Assembly (NCBI RefSeq): GCF_900115695.1
Contig: NZ_FOXK01000013.1
Span: 1-64,000, forward strand
Direction of reading: 5' to 3'
DNA from: Ectopseudomonas toyotomiensis
Lineage (GTDB): Bacteria > Pseudomonadota > Gammaproteobacteria > Pseudomonadales > Pseudomonadaceae
DNA length: 64,000 nucleotides
A program made the translations under genes and the position numbers. Of this stretch, positions 21,625 through 30,030 are shown one piece after another. How positions within the stretch are numbered: the first letter of the stretch is position 1; every line of letters begins with the position of its first letter. The notes beneath the pieces were generated by a model. The model was not told the DNA's origin. It ran no database searches and saw only the letters and a program-made list of their open reading frames with translations.

Positions 21625-23019
21625 ATGCACGATCCGCACAGCGAGCGCATGAGTAGTAGCGAGACCCGCGCGGCCGGCGGCCTGGCTATGGTGTTCGCGT
21701 TTCGTATGCTGGGTATGTTCATGGTGCTGCCGGTGTTGGCCACCTACGGCATGGATCTGGCCGGCAGTACCCCCGCGCTGATCGGCCTGGCCATCGGTGC
21801 CTATGGTTTGACCCAGGCTGTGCTGCAAATTCCCTTCGGCATGCTCAGTGACCGTATCGGCCGACGCCCGGTGATCTACGCCGGCTTGCTGATTTTTGCT
21901 GCAGGCAGCGTGCTGGCGGCCAATGCCGATTCGATCTGGGGCGTGATCGCCGGGCGTGTGCTGCAGGGGGCTGGAGCGATCTCTGCGGCGGTGATGGCGT
22001 TGTTGTCGGATCTGACTCGCGAGCAGCACCGCACCAAGGCCATGGCCATGATTGGCATGAGCATCGGTCTGTCGTTCGCCATAGCCATGGTGGTCGGCCC
22101 GCTGCTGACTCGCGCCTTCGGTTTGTCCGGTCTGTTCTGGGCGACGGCGGCGATGGCCTTGCTCGGCATCCTGATCGTCGCCGGCATCGTGCCGAAAGAC
22201 ACCGGCCCGCTGCAGCACCGTGAATCCGGCGTGGCGGCACAGGCGCTGTGGCCGACCCTCAAGCATGGCGACCTGCTGCGTCTGGACTTCGCCATCCTGG
22301 CCCTGCATGCGGTGCTCATGGCCAGTTTCGTCGCCTTGCCGCTGGCGCTGGTGGAGCAGGGCGGCTTGGTCAAAGAAGAGCACTGGTGGGTGTACCTCAC
22401 CGCGCTGTTGATCGGCTTCTTCGGCATGGTGCCGTTCATCATCTATGGCGAGAAGAAACGCCAGATGAAGCGCGTGCTGCTCGGTGCCGTCAGCGTGTTG
22501 CTGGCCTGCGAGCTCTACTTCGCTTTCTTCGGCAGCAGCCTGCGGGCGCTGGTACTGGGTATCGTGGTGTTCTTCACCGCCTTCAACCTGCTCGAGGCCT
22601 CGCTGCCGTCGCTGGTCAGCAAGGTGGCGCCGGCAGGCGGCAAGGGCACGGCGATGGGCGTCTATTCCACCAGCCAGTTCCTCGGCGCAGCCCTGGGCGG
22701 CATTCTCGGTGGCTGGCTGTACCAGCACGTGGGCCTGGGCGGTGTGTTCATCGGCTGCGCCGTGCTCTGTGCAATTTGGCTGGCTATTGCTGTTACTATG
22801 CGCGAACCGCCGTACGTGACCAGTTTGCGCCTGCCGCTCGATGCCGCGGCACTGGCCGATGTCGGACTGGTCGAACGCCTCAAGGCAACGCCGGGAGTGG
22901 CGGACGCCGTGGTGGTGGTCGACGAAGCGGCCATCTATATCAAAGTCGATACCCAACAAGTGGATCGCACGACGCTGGAAAGCCTGATCATATCGGCACC
23001 AGCGGCGTGCCGAGTCTAG
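21625..23019 (+). CDS. MFS transporter with C-terminal YAM-like domain (YajR-like)
   Basis: A 12-helix major facilitator protein of 464 residues, with motif A GMLSDRIGRRPVIY at about 72-85. After the last helix a soluble C-terminal domain (about 405-464, LADVGLVERLKATPGVADAV then YIKVDTQ) resembles the ferredoxin-like YAM domain of E. coli YajR. Substrate unknown. The ATG at 21625 gives a short N-terminal tail before helix 1. It ends 9 bases before ssb, so the two may be cotranscribed. P. aeruginosa has the same uvrA-MFS-ssb order. Confidence 0.85.
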   Translation: MHDPHSERMSSSETRAAGGLAMVFAFRMLGMFMVLPVLATYGMDLAGSTPALIGLAIGAYGLTQAVLQIPFGMLSDRIGRRPVIYAGLLIFAAGSVLAANADSIWGVIAGRVLQGAGAISAAVMALLSDLTREQHRTKAMAMIGMSIGLSFAIAMVVGPLLTRAFGLSGLFWATAAMALLGILIVAGIVPKDTGPLQHRESGVAAQALWPTLKHGDLLRLDFAILALHAVLMASFVALPLALVEQGGLVKEEHWWVYLTALLIGFFGMVPFIIYGEKKRQMKRVLLGAVSVLLACELYFAFFGSSLRALVLGIVVFFTAFNLLEASLPSLVSKVAPAGGKGTAMGVYSTSQFLGAALGGILGGWLYQHVGLGGVFIGCAVLCAIWLAIAVTMREPPYVTSLRLPLDAAALADVGLVERLKATPGVADAVVVVDEAAIYIKVDTQQVDRTTLESLIISAPAACRV

Positions 23020-23028
23020 GAGAACGTT

Positions 23029-23520
23029 ATGGCCCGTGGGGTTAACAAAGTCATTCTGGTCGGCACCTGCGGCCAGGACCCGGAAACACGCTACCTGCCC
23101 AGCGGCAACGCGGTCACCAACCTGAGCCTGGCCACCAGCGAGCAGTGGACCGACAAGCAGACCGGGCAGAAGGTCGAGAAGACCGAATGGCACCGTGTCG
23201 CCCTGTTCGGCAAGGTCGCCGAGATCGCCGGCGAGTACCTGCGCAAGGGTTCGCAGGTGTACATCGAGGGCAAGCTACAGACCCGCGAGTGGGAAAAGGA
23301 CGGCATCAAGCGTTACACCACCGAGATCATCGTCGACATGCAGGGCACCATGCAGCTGCTGGGCGGTCGTCCTAGCGGTGACGAAGGCGGCGCGCCGCGC
23401 CAGTCGCGTCCGGCTCCGCAGCGCGAGCCGCAACAGGCCCCGCGTCAGGAGCGTCCGGCTCCGCAGCAGGCCCAGCCAGCGCCTGACTACGACAGCTTCG
23501 ATGACGACATCCCGTTCTGA
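23029..23520 (+). CDS. ssb: Single-stranded DNA-binding protein
   Basis: SSB, 163 residues. The OB-fold covers residues 1-110 (MARGVNKVILVGTCGQDPET...). A Gln/Pro/Arg-rich linker leads to the acidic tail YDSFDDDIPF, which recruits repair and replication partners. AGGAGAACGTT precedes the ATG. Confidence 0.98.
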   Translation: MARGVNKVILVGTCGQDPETRYLPSGNAVTNLSLATSEQWTDKQTGQKVEKTEWHRVALFGKVAEIAGEYLRKGSQVYIEGKLQTREWEKDGIKRYTTEIIVDMQGTMQLLGGRPSGDEGGAPRQSRPAPQREPQQAPRQERPAPQQAQPAPDYDSFDDDIPF

Positions 23521-23539
23521 TCTGAGCGGGCTCTAGCCT

Positions 23540-24424
23540 ATGCGAATGCGCCTGATGCTGCTGGGCGGTGGTAGTGCCCTGGGGCAAGCGCTGATCCGTC
23601 TTGGCGCCGAGGAAGACATCGGCTTCCTCGCGCCACGCCCGCCGGAAGGTGGCTGGGATGCGGCGAGCCTCACCGAGTTGCTCGACGAGACCCGCCCGGA
23701 TGCACTGATCAACCTGGCTTACTACTTCGACTGGTTCCAGGCCGAGTCGGTGGCCGAGTCGCGCCTGCAGACGCAGGAACGCGCGGTGGAGCGCCTGGCC
23801 GAGCTGTGCCAACACCATTCCATCGTCTTGCTGCAGCCGTCCAGCTATCGGGTCTTCGATGGCTCACGTGTCACCGCTTACAGCGAAAAGGAAGAGCCGG
23901 TCCCCCTCGGGCTGCGTGGCCAGGCGCTATGGCGTCTGGAGCAGAGCGTTCGGGCGATCTGTCCGCGCCACGTGCTGCTGCGCTTCGGCTGGCTGCTCGA
24001 TGACAGCCGTGAAGGGTTGCTGGGGCGCTTTCTGCTGCGCGCCGAGCGCGACGATGCGCTCTACCTCGCCGATGACCGGCGCGGCAACCCGACGCCGGTG
24101 GACGATGCTGCACGGGTGATTCTGGCCGTGCTCAAGCAGCTCGATTGCGAGTCGCCCTTGTGGGGTACCTATCATTACGGCGGCCATGAGGCGAGTACAT
24201 CGCTGAGCCTGGGGCAGGCAGTACTGAGCGAGGCGCGTCACTATCGCAGCAATCTGGTCGAGGATGTTGCGCCGCAGGCGCACGCCGCCCGTCCGGATGC
24301 AGCCGATGAGCCGCAGCATGCCGTGCTGGCCTGCAAGAAGATTCTTCACACCTTCGGCATCAAGCCGCGCGCCTGGCGCTCCGGTCTGCCGAGCTTACTG
24401 GATCGTTACTATCGCCATGGCTGA
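23540..24424 (+). CDS. RmlD-like SDR protein with degenerate active site
   Basis: A 294-residue extended-SDR protein of the dTDP-4-dehydrorhamnose reductase type. It has a glycine-rich nucleotide loop (LLGGGSALGQA, 7-17) and the SSYRVFDG strand typical of RmlD. The catalytic Tyr-x-x-x-Lys expected after this is not there: the aligned stretch reads PLGLRGQALWRLE, with Arg126 and Leu130 at the Tyr and Lys positions. It may be a binding or regulatory protein rather than a reductase. Two ATGs (23540, 23546) are possible and neither has a strong ribosome site. The end overlaps the next gene by 8 bases. Confidence 0.7.
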   Translation: MRMRLMLLGGGSALGQALIRLGAEEDIGFLAPRPPEGGWDAASLTELLDETRPDALINLAYYFDWFQAESVAESRLQTQERAVERLAELCQHHSIVLLQPSSYRVFDGSRVTAYSEKEEPVPLGLRGQALWRLEQSVRAICPRHVLLRFGWLLDDSREGLLGRFLLRAERDDALYLADDRRGNPTPVDDAARVILAVLKQLDCESPLWGTYHYGGHEASTSLSLGQAVLSEARHYRSNLVEDVAPQAHAARPDAADEPQHAVLACKKILHTFGIKPRAWRSGLPSLLDRYYRHG

Positions 24425-25340
24425 ATTTCTCGTAACGGGTGGTGCAGGCTTTATCGGTTCAAACCTGGTCGATGCCTTGCTGGCCGCCGGTCACAATGTG
24501 CGTGTGTTGGACAATCTGTCCATGGGCAAGCGCAGCAATCTGCCGCTGGACAACCCGCATTTGCGCTTCATCGAGGGCGACGTCGCCGATGCCGAGGTGG
24601 TCGCGCAGGCGGTCGCTGGTTGTGCAGGGGTAGCGCATCTGGCTGCGGTGGCGTCGGTGCAGGCCTCTGTGGATGATCCGGTATCCACGCACCAGAGCAA
24701 TTTCATCGGTACCCTGAATGTCTGCGAGGCCATGCGTCAGCATGGCGTGCGACGCGTGGTCTATGCCTCCAGTGCGGCCATCTATGGCAATAATGGCGAG
24801 GGCGTGGCAATCGATGAAGCCACCGCCAAGGCGCCGTTGACGCCTTACGCGTCCGACAAGCTGGCTGGCGAACACTATCTGGATTTCTACCGCCGTCAGC
24901 ATGGCCTGGAGCCGGCGGTGTTTCGGTTCTTCAATATCTTCGGGCCGCGCCAGGATCCATCCTCGCCGTACTCCGGGGTGATCAGTATCTTCACCCAACG
25001 TGCGCAGCAGGGGCTGCCGATCAGTGTCTTCGGTGATGGTGAGCAGACCCGTGATTTCTTCTATGTCGGTGATCTGGTCGCGCTGTTGATGCAGGGCTTG
25101 CTCAGCGAGCAGGTGGTGAGTGATCCGCTCAATGTGGGTTGGAGCCAGGCGGTAAGTCTCAACCAATTGCTGGCTGAGATCGGCGTGCTGTGCGGCGGCC
25201 TGCCGCCGGTGACGCACTTGCCGGCGCGTGCTGGCGATATTCGCCATTCGCGTGCTGACAATGCGCGCTTGCAGGCTCATTACCACATGCCAGAGCAGAC
25301 GCCGCTGCGTGAAGGCTTGCGCCAACTGCTCGGTTTGTGA
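24417..25340 (+). CDS. NAD-dependent epimerase/dehydratase (UDP-sugar epimerase family)
   Basis: An extended SDR of 307 residues. NAD motif GGAGFIGSN at 8-16, Ser118/119 in YASSAAIYG, and an intact catalytic pair Tyr144-Lys148 in YASDK. The closest family by eye is UDP-glucose/GlcNAc 4-epimerase (GalE/WbpP-like), though the sugar cannot be fixed from sequence. It begins inside the end of the RmlD-like gene (8-base overlap), so the two are probably translated together. A terminator follows. Confidence 0.8.
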   Translation: MAEFLVTGGAGFIGSNLVDALLAAGHNVRVLDNLSMGKRSNLPLDNPHLRFIEGDVADAEVVAQAVAGCAGVAHLAAVASVQASVDDPVSTHQSNFIGTLNVCEAMRQHGVRRVVYASSAAIYGNNGEGVAIDEATAKAPLTPYASDKLAGEHYLDFYRRQHGLEPAVFRFFNIFGPRQDPSSPYSGVISIFTQRAQQGLPISVFGDGEQTRDFFYVGDLVALLMQGLLSEQVVSDPLNVGWSQAVSLNQLLAEIGVLCGGLPPVTHLPARAGDIRHSRADNARLQAHYHMPEQTPLREGLRQLLGL

Positions 25341-25351
25341 ATCGAGCTCAT

Positions 25352-25382
25352 GAAAAAGCCGGCATGCGCCGGCTTTTTCGTT
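25352..25382. terminator. Bidirectional terminator
   Basis: A perfect 12-bp stem GAAAAAGCCGGC/GCCGGCTTTTTC (25352-25363, 25368-25379) lies between the converging epimerase and ompW genes. Confidence 0.93.
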
Positions 25383-25395
25383 TCTGCGAGGGTTA

Positions 25396-26079
25396 TCAGA
25401 ACTTGTAACCCAGGCCGACCATGTAGACGAAGGGGTCGACATCCACATCGACCTTGACCTTGTCGCCGGCCAGATAGGTGGTGCCGGTGGTATCGATATC
25501 GATGTAGCGCACTTGGGCGTTGAGCATCAGGTTGTCGGTCAGCATGTAGTCCATGCCGATCTGCCCGGCCAGGCCCCAGGAGTCCTTCATGTCCAGGCCC
25601 CGGAAGCCCTTGCCTTCAGCTTCGCTGCTCAGCTCGGTATCGAAGAACCAGGTGTAGTTGATGCCGACGCCGACATAGGGCTGAAAGGCCGAGCTCTTAT
25701 CTAGCGGATAGTAAATAGCGCTGAGGGTCGGCGGCAGGTGTTTGAGGCTACCGAGCTTGCCGTTCAGACCGGCGAAGGCACCAGGCATGCCCTTGACACC
25801 GACGTCGTGGCTGAACGGCGTGGCCGCCAGCAGCTCGATGCCGAAGTTGTCGGTCACCATGTAAGCGAAGTTCAGGCCCAGCTGGGTGTCGCTGTTCAGG
25901 GTGGCGCCGCTGCCGGCTACCTTGCCCAGTACGGCATGATCGATATTGCCGCTGTCTTCGCGCGGATCGACGGTGATGGCACCGGCGCGGACGATGACAT
26001 CGCCGGCCTGGTGGGCCTGGGCAACAGGGGCGGCGATGGCGAGGGCCAGCAGCGAGGCAGTGAACAGTGATTTGTACAT
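25396..26079 (-). CDS. ompW: Outer-membrane protein OmpW/OprG
   Basis: An eight-stranded beta-barrel of 227 residues. The signal peptide (MYKSLFTASLLALAIAAPVA, cleaved near QAHQ) is followed by GDVIVRAGAITVDP, and the chain ends in the barrel signature VYMVGLGYKF with terminal Phe. OmpW/OprG forms a narrow hydrophobic channel and is anaerobically induced in P. aeruginosa and E. coli. GGAGCTCGCC precedes the ATG at 26079; longer in-frame extensions upstream are not OmpW. An ANR-like box lies upstream. Confidence 0.95.
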   Translation of the reverse strand: MYKSLFTASLLALAIAAPVAQAHQAGDVIVRAGAITVDPREDSGNIDHAVLGKVAGSGATLNSDTQLGLNFAYMVTDNFGIELLAATPFSHDVGVKGMPGAFAGLNGKLGSLKHLPPTLSAIYYPLDKSSAFQPYVGVGINYTWFFDTELSSEAEGKGFRGLDMKDSWGLAGQIGMDYMLTDNLMLNAQVRYIDIDTTGTTYLAGDKVKVDVDVDPFVYMVGLGYKF

Positions 26080-26116
26080 GGCGAGCTCCAGTTCGAGTCG
26101 GTTGTGTCTTTGGCTG

Positions 26117-26163
26117 GAATCAATGCTAAGCCAAGCAACAATCCACTTTTTGACCTGGCTCAA
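26117..26163 (-). promoter_or_regulatory. ANR/FNR-type box and -10 of ompW
   Basis: Read on the - strand, TTGAGCCAGGTCAA (26150-26163) matches the FNR/ANR pattern TTGAT-N4-ATCAA except at one base in each half. TAGCAT follows 21 bases later, so the box centre falls about 40-42 bases before the expected start of transcription, the class II activator position. Confidence 0.6.
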
Positions 26164-26214
26164 TAGATCGGCGAGCTCTGTTGCGGTGTTTTGTCCATTG
26201 CTTCGAATGCGTCT

Positions 26215-26233
26215 GTAGATGATAATGTTTCTC
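26215..26233 (+). promoter_or_regulatory. Fur-box-like sequence before the TonB2 operon
   Basis: The 19-mer GTAGATGATAATGTTTCTC matches the Fur consensus GATAATGATAATCATTATC at 13 positions, with a continuous ATGATAAT core. It lies 38 bases before the first ATG of the operon. Counted by hand. Confidence 0.45.
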
Positions 26234-26271
26234 TTTTTGAAGCAAGCCCGTCTGTCGAGGACCCTCTGCGC

Positions 26272-27045
26272 ATGAATCGCTTCCCCCTCCGTTCCCTGGC
26301 CGTGGCACTGATGCTGAGCAGCGGTTCGCTGCTTGCCGCGCCGCTGGATGCTGCGCTCGACGAAAGCCAGCGCCTGGCCGCCGAGGCGAAAGCCTCCCAG
26401 GGCCGTGTCGAACAGTTGGATGACGCCAGCCGTGAGATGCTCAATGAGTACCGAAATGCCCTGCAGCAGGCTGAGGCTTTGAAAGGTTATAACAGTCAAC
26501 TTCGTGACCTGGTCGAAGCCCAGCGTCAGGAACTGGCCAGTTATCAGAAGCAGCTCGATGGCATCGAACGTACCCAGGAAGCGGTGAGCCCGCAGATGGT
26601 CAAGATGGTCGAGGTGCTGGGTGAGTTCATCGCCGCCGATCTGCCGTTCCTGCCCGAAGAACGTGAAGACCGTCTGGCTCAGCTGCAGGATCTGCTGCCG
26701 CGCGCCGACGTCAGCCTGGCCGACAAATACCGCCGCATCCTCGAGGCCTACCAGATCGAGAGCGACTACGGTCGCACCCTGGAAGCCTGGCGTGGCGAGC
26801 TGAACCAGGCCGATGGCGGCTCGCGTAGCGTCGAGTTCCTGCGCCTGGGCCGCAGCATGCTCTATTACCAGACCCTCGATGCTCACGAGAGCGGCTGGTG
26901 GAACCCGCAGACCCAGGCCTGGGAAGTGCTCGACGGCAGCGCGCGTCGTCCGCTGACTCAGGCCATCGCCATTGCCCGTCAGCAACAGGCGCCTGCCGTG
27001 CTGTCCCTGCCGATCAAGACCCTGGCCGAGGAGGCCGCACAATGA
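26272..27045 (+). CDS. DUF3450 periplasmic protein of a TonB2-type system
   Basis: A 257-residue protein with a signal peptide (MNRFPLRSLAVALMLSSGSL, cleavage near LLAA) and a long coiled-coil-like region (about 28-105, rich in Glu, Gln, Leu, Ala) followed by a helical domain with YYQTLDAHESGWWNPQTQAW. It resembles the DUF3450 family, whose members open the tonB2 clusters of Vibrio. The ATG at 26272 is preferred over an upstream in-frame ATG at 26191, which would remove the signal peptide from the N-terminus. It overlaps ttpC by 4 bases (ATGA). Confidence 0.82.
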   Translation: MNRFPLRSLAVALMLSSGSLLAAPLDAALDESQRLAAEAKASQGRVEQLDDASREMLNEYRNALQQAEALKGYNSQLRDLVEAQRQELASYQKQLDGIERTQEAVSPQMVKMVEVLGEFIAADLPFLPEEREDRLAQLQDLLPRADVSLADKYRRILEAYQIESDYGRTLEAWRGELNQADGGSRSVEFLRLGRSMLYYQTLDAHESGWWNPQTQAWEVLDGSARRPLTQAIAIARQQQAPAVLSLPIKTLAEEAAQ

Positions 27046-28391
27046 GTCGTCATGTTGTAGCCGTATTGGCGCTCAGCCTGTTGCCGGCACTCGCCGCCGT
27101 GGCCGAAACCCTCAACCCCGATCAACTGCTGCAGCGCATTCGCAGCGAGCGCGCTGCTGAAGTCAGCGCCATGCAGGAGCGCGAGCAGGCCTTCCTGGCC
27201 AAGCGTAGCGAGCAGGCGCAGCTGCTGGCTGCCGCGCGTTCCGCGCTGAATACCCAGAAAGCCGAAAGCGAGCGTCTGAAGGCCGAATTCGACCGGCAGG
27301 AGGCCGAACTGGCCGAGCAGGAAAAACTTCTGGCGCAGCGTGTCGGCCACCTCGGTGAACTGTTCGGTGTGGTACGCCAGAGTGCCGGTGATGTCGCCGG
27401 GCAATGGCAGGACAGCCTGCTCAACGCCCAGTATCCGGAGCGCCTGAAGCGCCTCAAGGCACTGGCCGAGAGCCGTTCGCTGCCGTCTGCCGAAGACCTC
27501 GACGGCTATTGGATGCTGCTGCTCGAAGACCTGGCCGCCAGCGGTCGTATCGAGCGCCTGCAACTGCCGGTGGTGAATGCCGATGGCTCGCGCCAGGAGC
27601 AGCAGGTGCTGCGTGTTGGCGCCTTTGCCGTATATGGTGACGATGCGTTCCTGCGTTACGACGCCGATGCAGGGCAACTGGTAGCCCCGCCACGTCAGCC
27701 GTCCGGCCTGGGCCAGGTCAAGGACTACCTGAGCAGCACCGATGCGCTCGCCACGCTGCCCATCGACCCGAGCCGTGGCAGCCTGCTGGCGCAGCTGCAG
27801 CAGCAGCCGACCCTGTGGGATCGTCTGCAGCAGGGCGGTCTGGTCGGCTGGGTGATCGTCGTGCTGGGTGCTTTCGGCCTGCTTCTGGCTGTGTGGCGCA
27901 TGGTCTATCTGGGGCGCGTTGGCAGTGGCGTCAAGGCGCAGATGCACGACCTCAGCGCGCCGCGCAATGACAACCCGCTGGGCCGCGTGATTGGCGTGCT
28001 GGGTGCCAAGCCGCAACTGGCGGATCTGGAAACCCTGGAACTGAAGCTCGACGAAGCGATCCTGCAGGAGACACCGCCGCTGGAGAAAGGCCAGGGCCTG
28101 CTCAAGCTGCTCGCCGCCGTGGCACCGCTGCTCGGCCTGCTGGGCACCGTGACCGGCATGATCGTGACCTTCCAGGCCATCACCCAGAGCGGTGGCGGCG
28201 ACTCGCGGCTGATGGCCGACGGTATCTCCCAGGCGCTGGTGACCACCGTACTGGGCCTGGTTGTGGCCATTCCGCTGCTGTTCCTGCACAGCCTGTTGGC
28301 CAGCCGCAGCAAGGGCCTGATCCAGATTCTGGAGCAGCAGAGCGCCGGCCTGATCGCCCTGCACCTGTCGGGAGCGCCGCGCCGTGACTGA
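27042..28391 (+). CDS. ttpC: TtpC-like MotA/TolQ/ExbB-family protein
   Basis: 449 residues: signal peptide 1-21, periplasmic coiled coil about 28-105, then membrane helices near 267-290, 353-377 and 397-420. The last two carry the MotA/TolQ/ExbB signature (LLKLLAAVAPLLGLLGTVTG). This large ExbB-like architecture is that of TtpC, the fourth membrane protein of Vibrio TonB2 complexes. Family knowledge says it helps transmit proton-motive force to TonB2. It overlaps both neighbours (4 and 8 bases). Confidence 0.85.
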   Translation: MSRHVVAVLALSLLPALAAVAETLNPDQLLQRIRSERAAEVSAMQEREQAFLAKRSEQAQLLAAARSALNTQKAESERLKAEFDRQEAELAEQEKLLAQRVGHLGELFGVVRQSAGDVAGQWQDSLLNAQYPERLKRLKALAESRSLPSAEDLDGYWMLLLEDLAASGRIERLQLPVVNADGSRQEQQVLRVGAFAVYGDDAFLRYDADAGQLVAPPRQPSGLGQVKDYLSSTDALATLPIDPSRGSLLAQLQQQPTLWDRLQQGGLVGWVIVVLGAFGLLLAVWRMVYLGRVGSGVKAQMHDLSAPRNDNPLGRVIGVLGAKPQLADLETLELKLDEAILQETPPLEKGQGLLKLLAAVAPLLGLLGTVTGMIVTFQAITQSGGGDSRLMADGISQALVTTVLGLVVAIPLLFLHSLLASRSKGLIQILEQQSAGLIALHLSGAPRRD

Positions 28392-28932
28392 TCTGTTCGC
28401 CTTCTGGCTGCGTGCAGTCGACAGTGCCTATGCACTGCTCGACTTCATGGGCGCCGGCGGCGTGGTGATGTGGGCGCTGGCGGTGCTCTGCGTGGTGTTC
28501 TGGACCCTGGTGTTCGAGCGTTTCTGGTACATGCGCAGGATTTTCCCGCGCTGGGTGCAGGAGCGCCGCGAGGCCTGGCAGCAGGTGCTCGCCGATGACA
28601 ACGGCAACTGGCAGCGCGCCGTGCGCCTGGCCTGGCTGGCACAGGCGCGTCAGCAACTGGCGGCGCCGCTGCGCCTGGGCAAGACCCTGGTGGCGCTGTA
28701 TCCATTGCTGGGATTGCTCGGCACCGTGCTCGGCATGATCGCCGTGTTCGACGTGCTCGCCCTCAACGGCACCGGTAACCCACGTGGCATGGCCGCAGGC
28801 GTCTGGCAGGCGACCCTGCCGACCATGGCCGGCATGGTTCTGGCCATTCCTGGATTGTTCAGCCTGGCGCGCCTCGAACGCGAAGCCAGCCAGGCCATCG
28901 AGCGGCTGGCCGACCAGCTGCGTCACGACTGA
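28384..28932 (+). CDS. exbB2: ExbB-like proton channel subunit (ExbB2)
   Basis: 182 residues with three helices (about 24-44, 102-124, 141-162) and the MotA/TolQ/ExbB motif YPLLGLLGTVLGMIAVF. Together with ExbD it forms the inner-membrane proton-driven motor for TonB. The GTG start lies inside the end of ttpC (8-base overlap). Confidence 0.9.
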   Translation: MTDLFAFWLRAVDSAYALLDFMGAGGVVMWALAVLCVVFWTLVFERFWYMRRIFPRWVQERREAWQQVLADDNGNWQRAVRLAWLAQARQQLAAPLRLGKTLVALYPLLGLLGTVLGMIAVFDVLALNGTGNPRGMAAGVWQATLPTMAGMVLAIPGLFSLARLEREASQAIERLADQLRHD

Positions 28933-28943
28933 GATCGCCCAAC

Positions 28944-29354
28944 ATGAGAATGCGTCGTCACCACCAGCAGGACGAAGACACCGGTATCGACCTCACGCCG
29001 ATGCTCGACGTGGTCTTCATCATGCTGATCTTCTTCATCGTCACCAGCTCCTTCATTCGTGAGTCCGGGGTCGAGGTGCAGCGCCCGCAGGCGGAAACCG
29101 CCAGCCCGCAGGACAAGGGCAATATCCTTATCGCCGTCACTGCCGACGGGCAGATCTGGATGGACAAGCAGCCGGTGGACATCCGCAGCGTGCGTGCCCA
29201 TGTCGAGCGCATGCGCGTCGATCAGCCGGAAGGCGCCGTGGTGGTACAGGCCGATCAGGATGCGCGTACCGGCCTGGTGGTTCAGGTGATGGATCAGGCG
29301 CGACTGGCCGGCGTGCAGGATGTCGCCCTGGCCGCCGGTAGCGGAGTCAACTGA
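28944..29354 (+). CDS. exbD2: ExbD-like proton channel subunit (ExbD2)
   Basis: 136 residues with a single N-terminal helix (about 20-37). The essential membrane Asp is present as Asp22 in LTPMLDVVFIMLIFFIVTS, and the periplasmic domain follows. The stop shares one base with the tonB ATG. Confidence 0.93.
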   Translation: MRMRRHHQQDEDTGIDLTPMLDVVFIMLIFFIVTSSFIRESGVEVQRPQAETASPQDKGNILIAVTADGQIWMDKQPVDIRSVRAHVERMRVDQPEGAVVVQADQDARTGLVVQVMDQARLAGVQDVALAAGSGVN

Positions 29355-30028
29355 TGCGCCTGCCGCTGTCTTTTCTCGGCGCCTGCCTGATGGCCTTGGG
29401 GCTGTTCGCCCTGATGCTGTATATGGTCGCGCCACCGAGCGCCAAGGTGAACCAGGAGCCGGTCAGCGTGGCCAACTTCGTGCGCATGGACGGTAACGCC
29501 AGCGAGACCGCCAGCCGCACCCGTCAGCAGGCACCGCAGCCGCCGCAACCGCAGACGCCGCAGCCCCCCACGCCGCCGACGCCGCAAACGGCCACGCCGA
29601 ATGCCAACCTGCCGGCGCTGGATATCCAGCTGCCCAGCCTGGCCAGCGGTATTGCCGTCAACAGCGCGCCGGCACCGAGTCTGTCCGGCCTTGCGCCGGG
29701 TGCTCCAGCGCCGACGCCGCCGAGCGAGTCCGGTGGGCAGATGGGCGGCATGGAGAGCGAAGTCATGCCGCTCAACGACGTGCGCCCGGAATACCCGCGT
29801 TATGCGCTGCAGCGTGGCATCGAAGGTTTCGTCAAACTGGCTTTCACCATCAATCGCTCCGGCAACGTGGAGAATATCCGCGTGCTGGAGGCCAACCCGC
29901 GTAACGTCTTCGAGCGCGAAGCACGCCGTGCCGCCTCTCGCTGGCGCTTCGCGCCACGTACCGAGGGTGGCCTGGCGGTGGACCGCGAAGCGGTGAAGAC
30001 CCTCTACTTCCGTCTGGAAAGGAGCTGA
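29354..30028 (+). CDS. tonB2: TonB2-type energy transducer
   Basis: 224 residues: membrane anchor about 7-25, a Pro/Gln/Thr-rich spacer about 59-85 (QPPQPQTPQPPTPPTPQT), and a TonB C-terminal domain about 135-222 with RPEYPRYALQRGIEGFVKLA. The spacer is short compared with E. coli TonB, as in other TonB2 proteins. It links the ExbB/D motor to outer-membrane receptors; the window itself holds one such receptor, btuB. Confidence 0.92.
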   Translation: MRLPLSFLGACLMALGLFALMLYMVAPPSAKVNQEPVSVANFVRMDGNASETASRTRQQAPQPPQPQTPQPPTPPTPQTATPNANLPALDIQLPSLASGIAVNSAPAPSLSGLAPGAPAPTPPSESGGQMGGMESEVMPLNDVRPEYPRYALQRGIEGFVKLAFTINRSGNVENIRVLEANPRNVFEREARRAASRWRFAPRTEGGLAVDREAVKTLYFRLERS

Positions 30029-30030
30029 CC

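Noticed and set aside
21589..23193. A 534-codon - strand frame opposite the MFS gene and ssb
   Set aside because: Shadow of two real genes; the protein is His/Gln/Arg rich with no recognisable fold.
26080..27042. Extension of the ompW frame upstream to a 548-residue protein
   Set aside because: The extra part runs opposite the DUF3450 gene, and the signal peptide and ribosome site fix the start at 26079.
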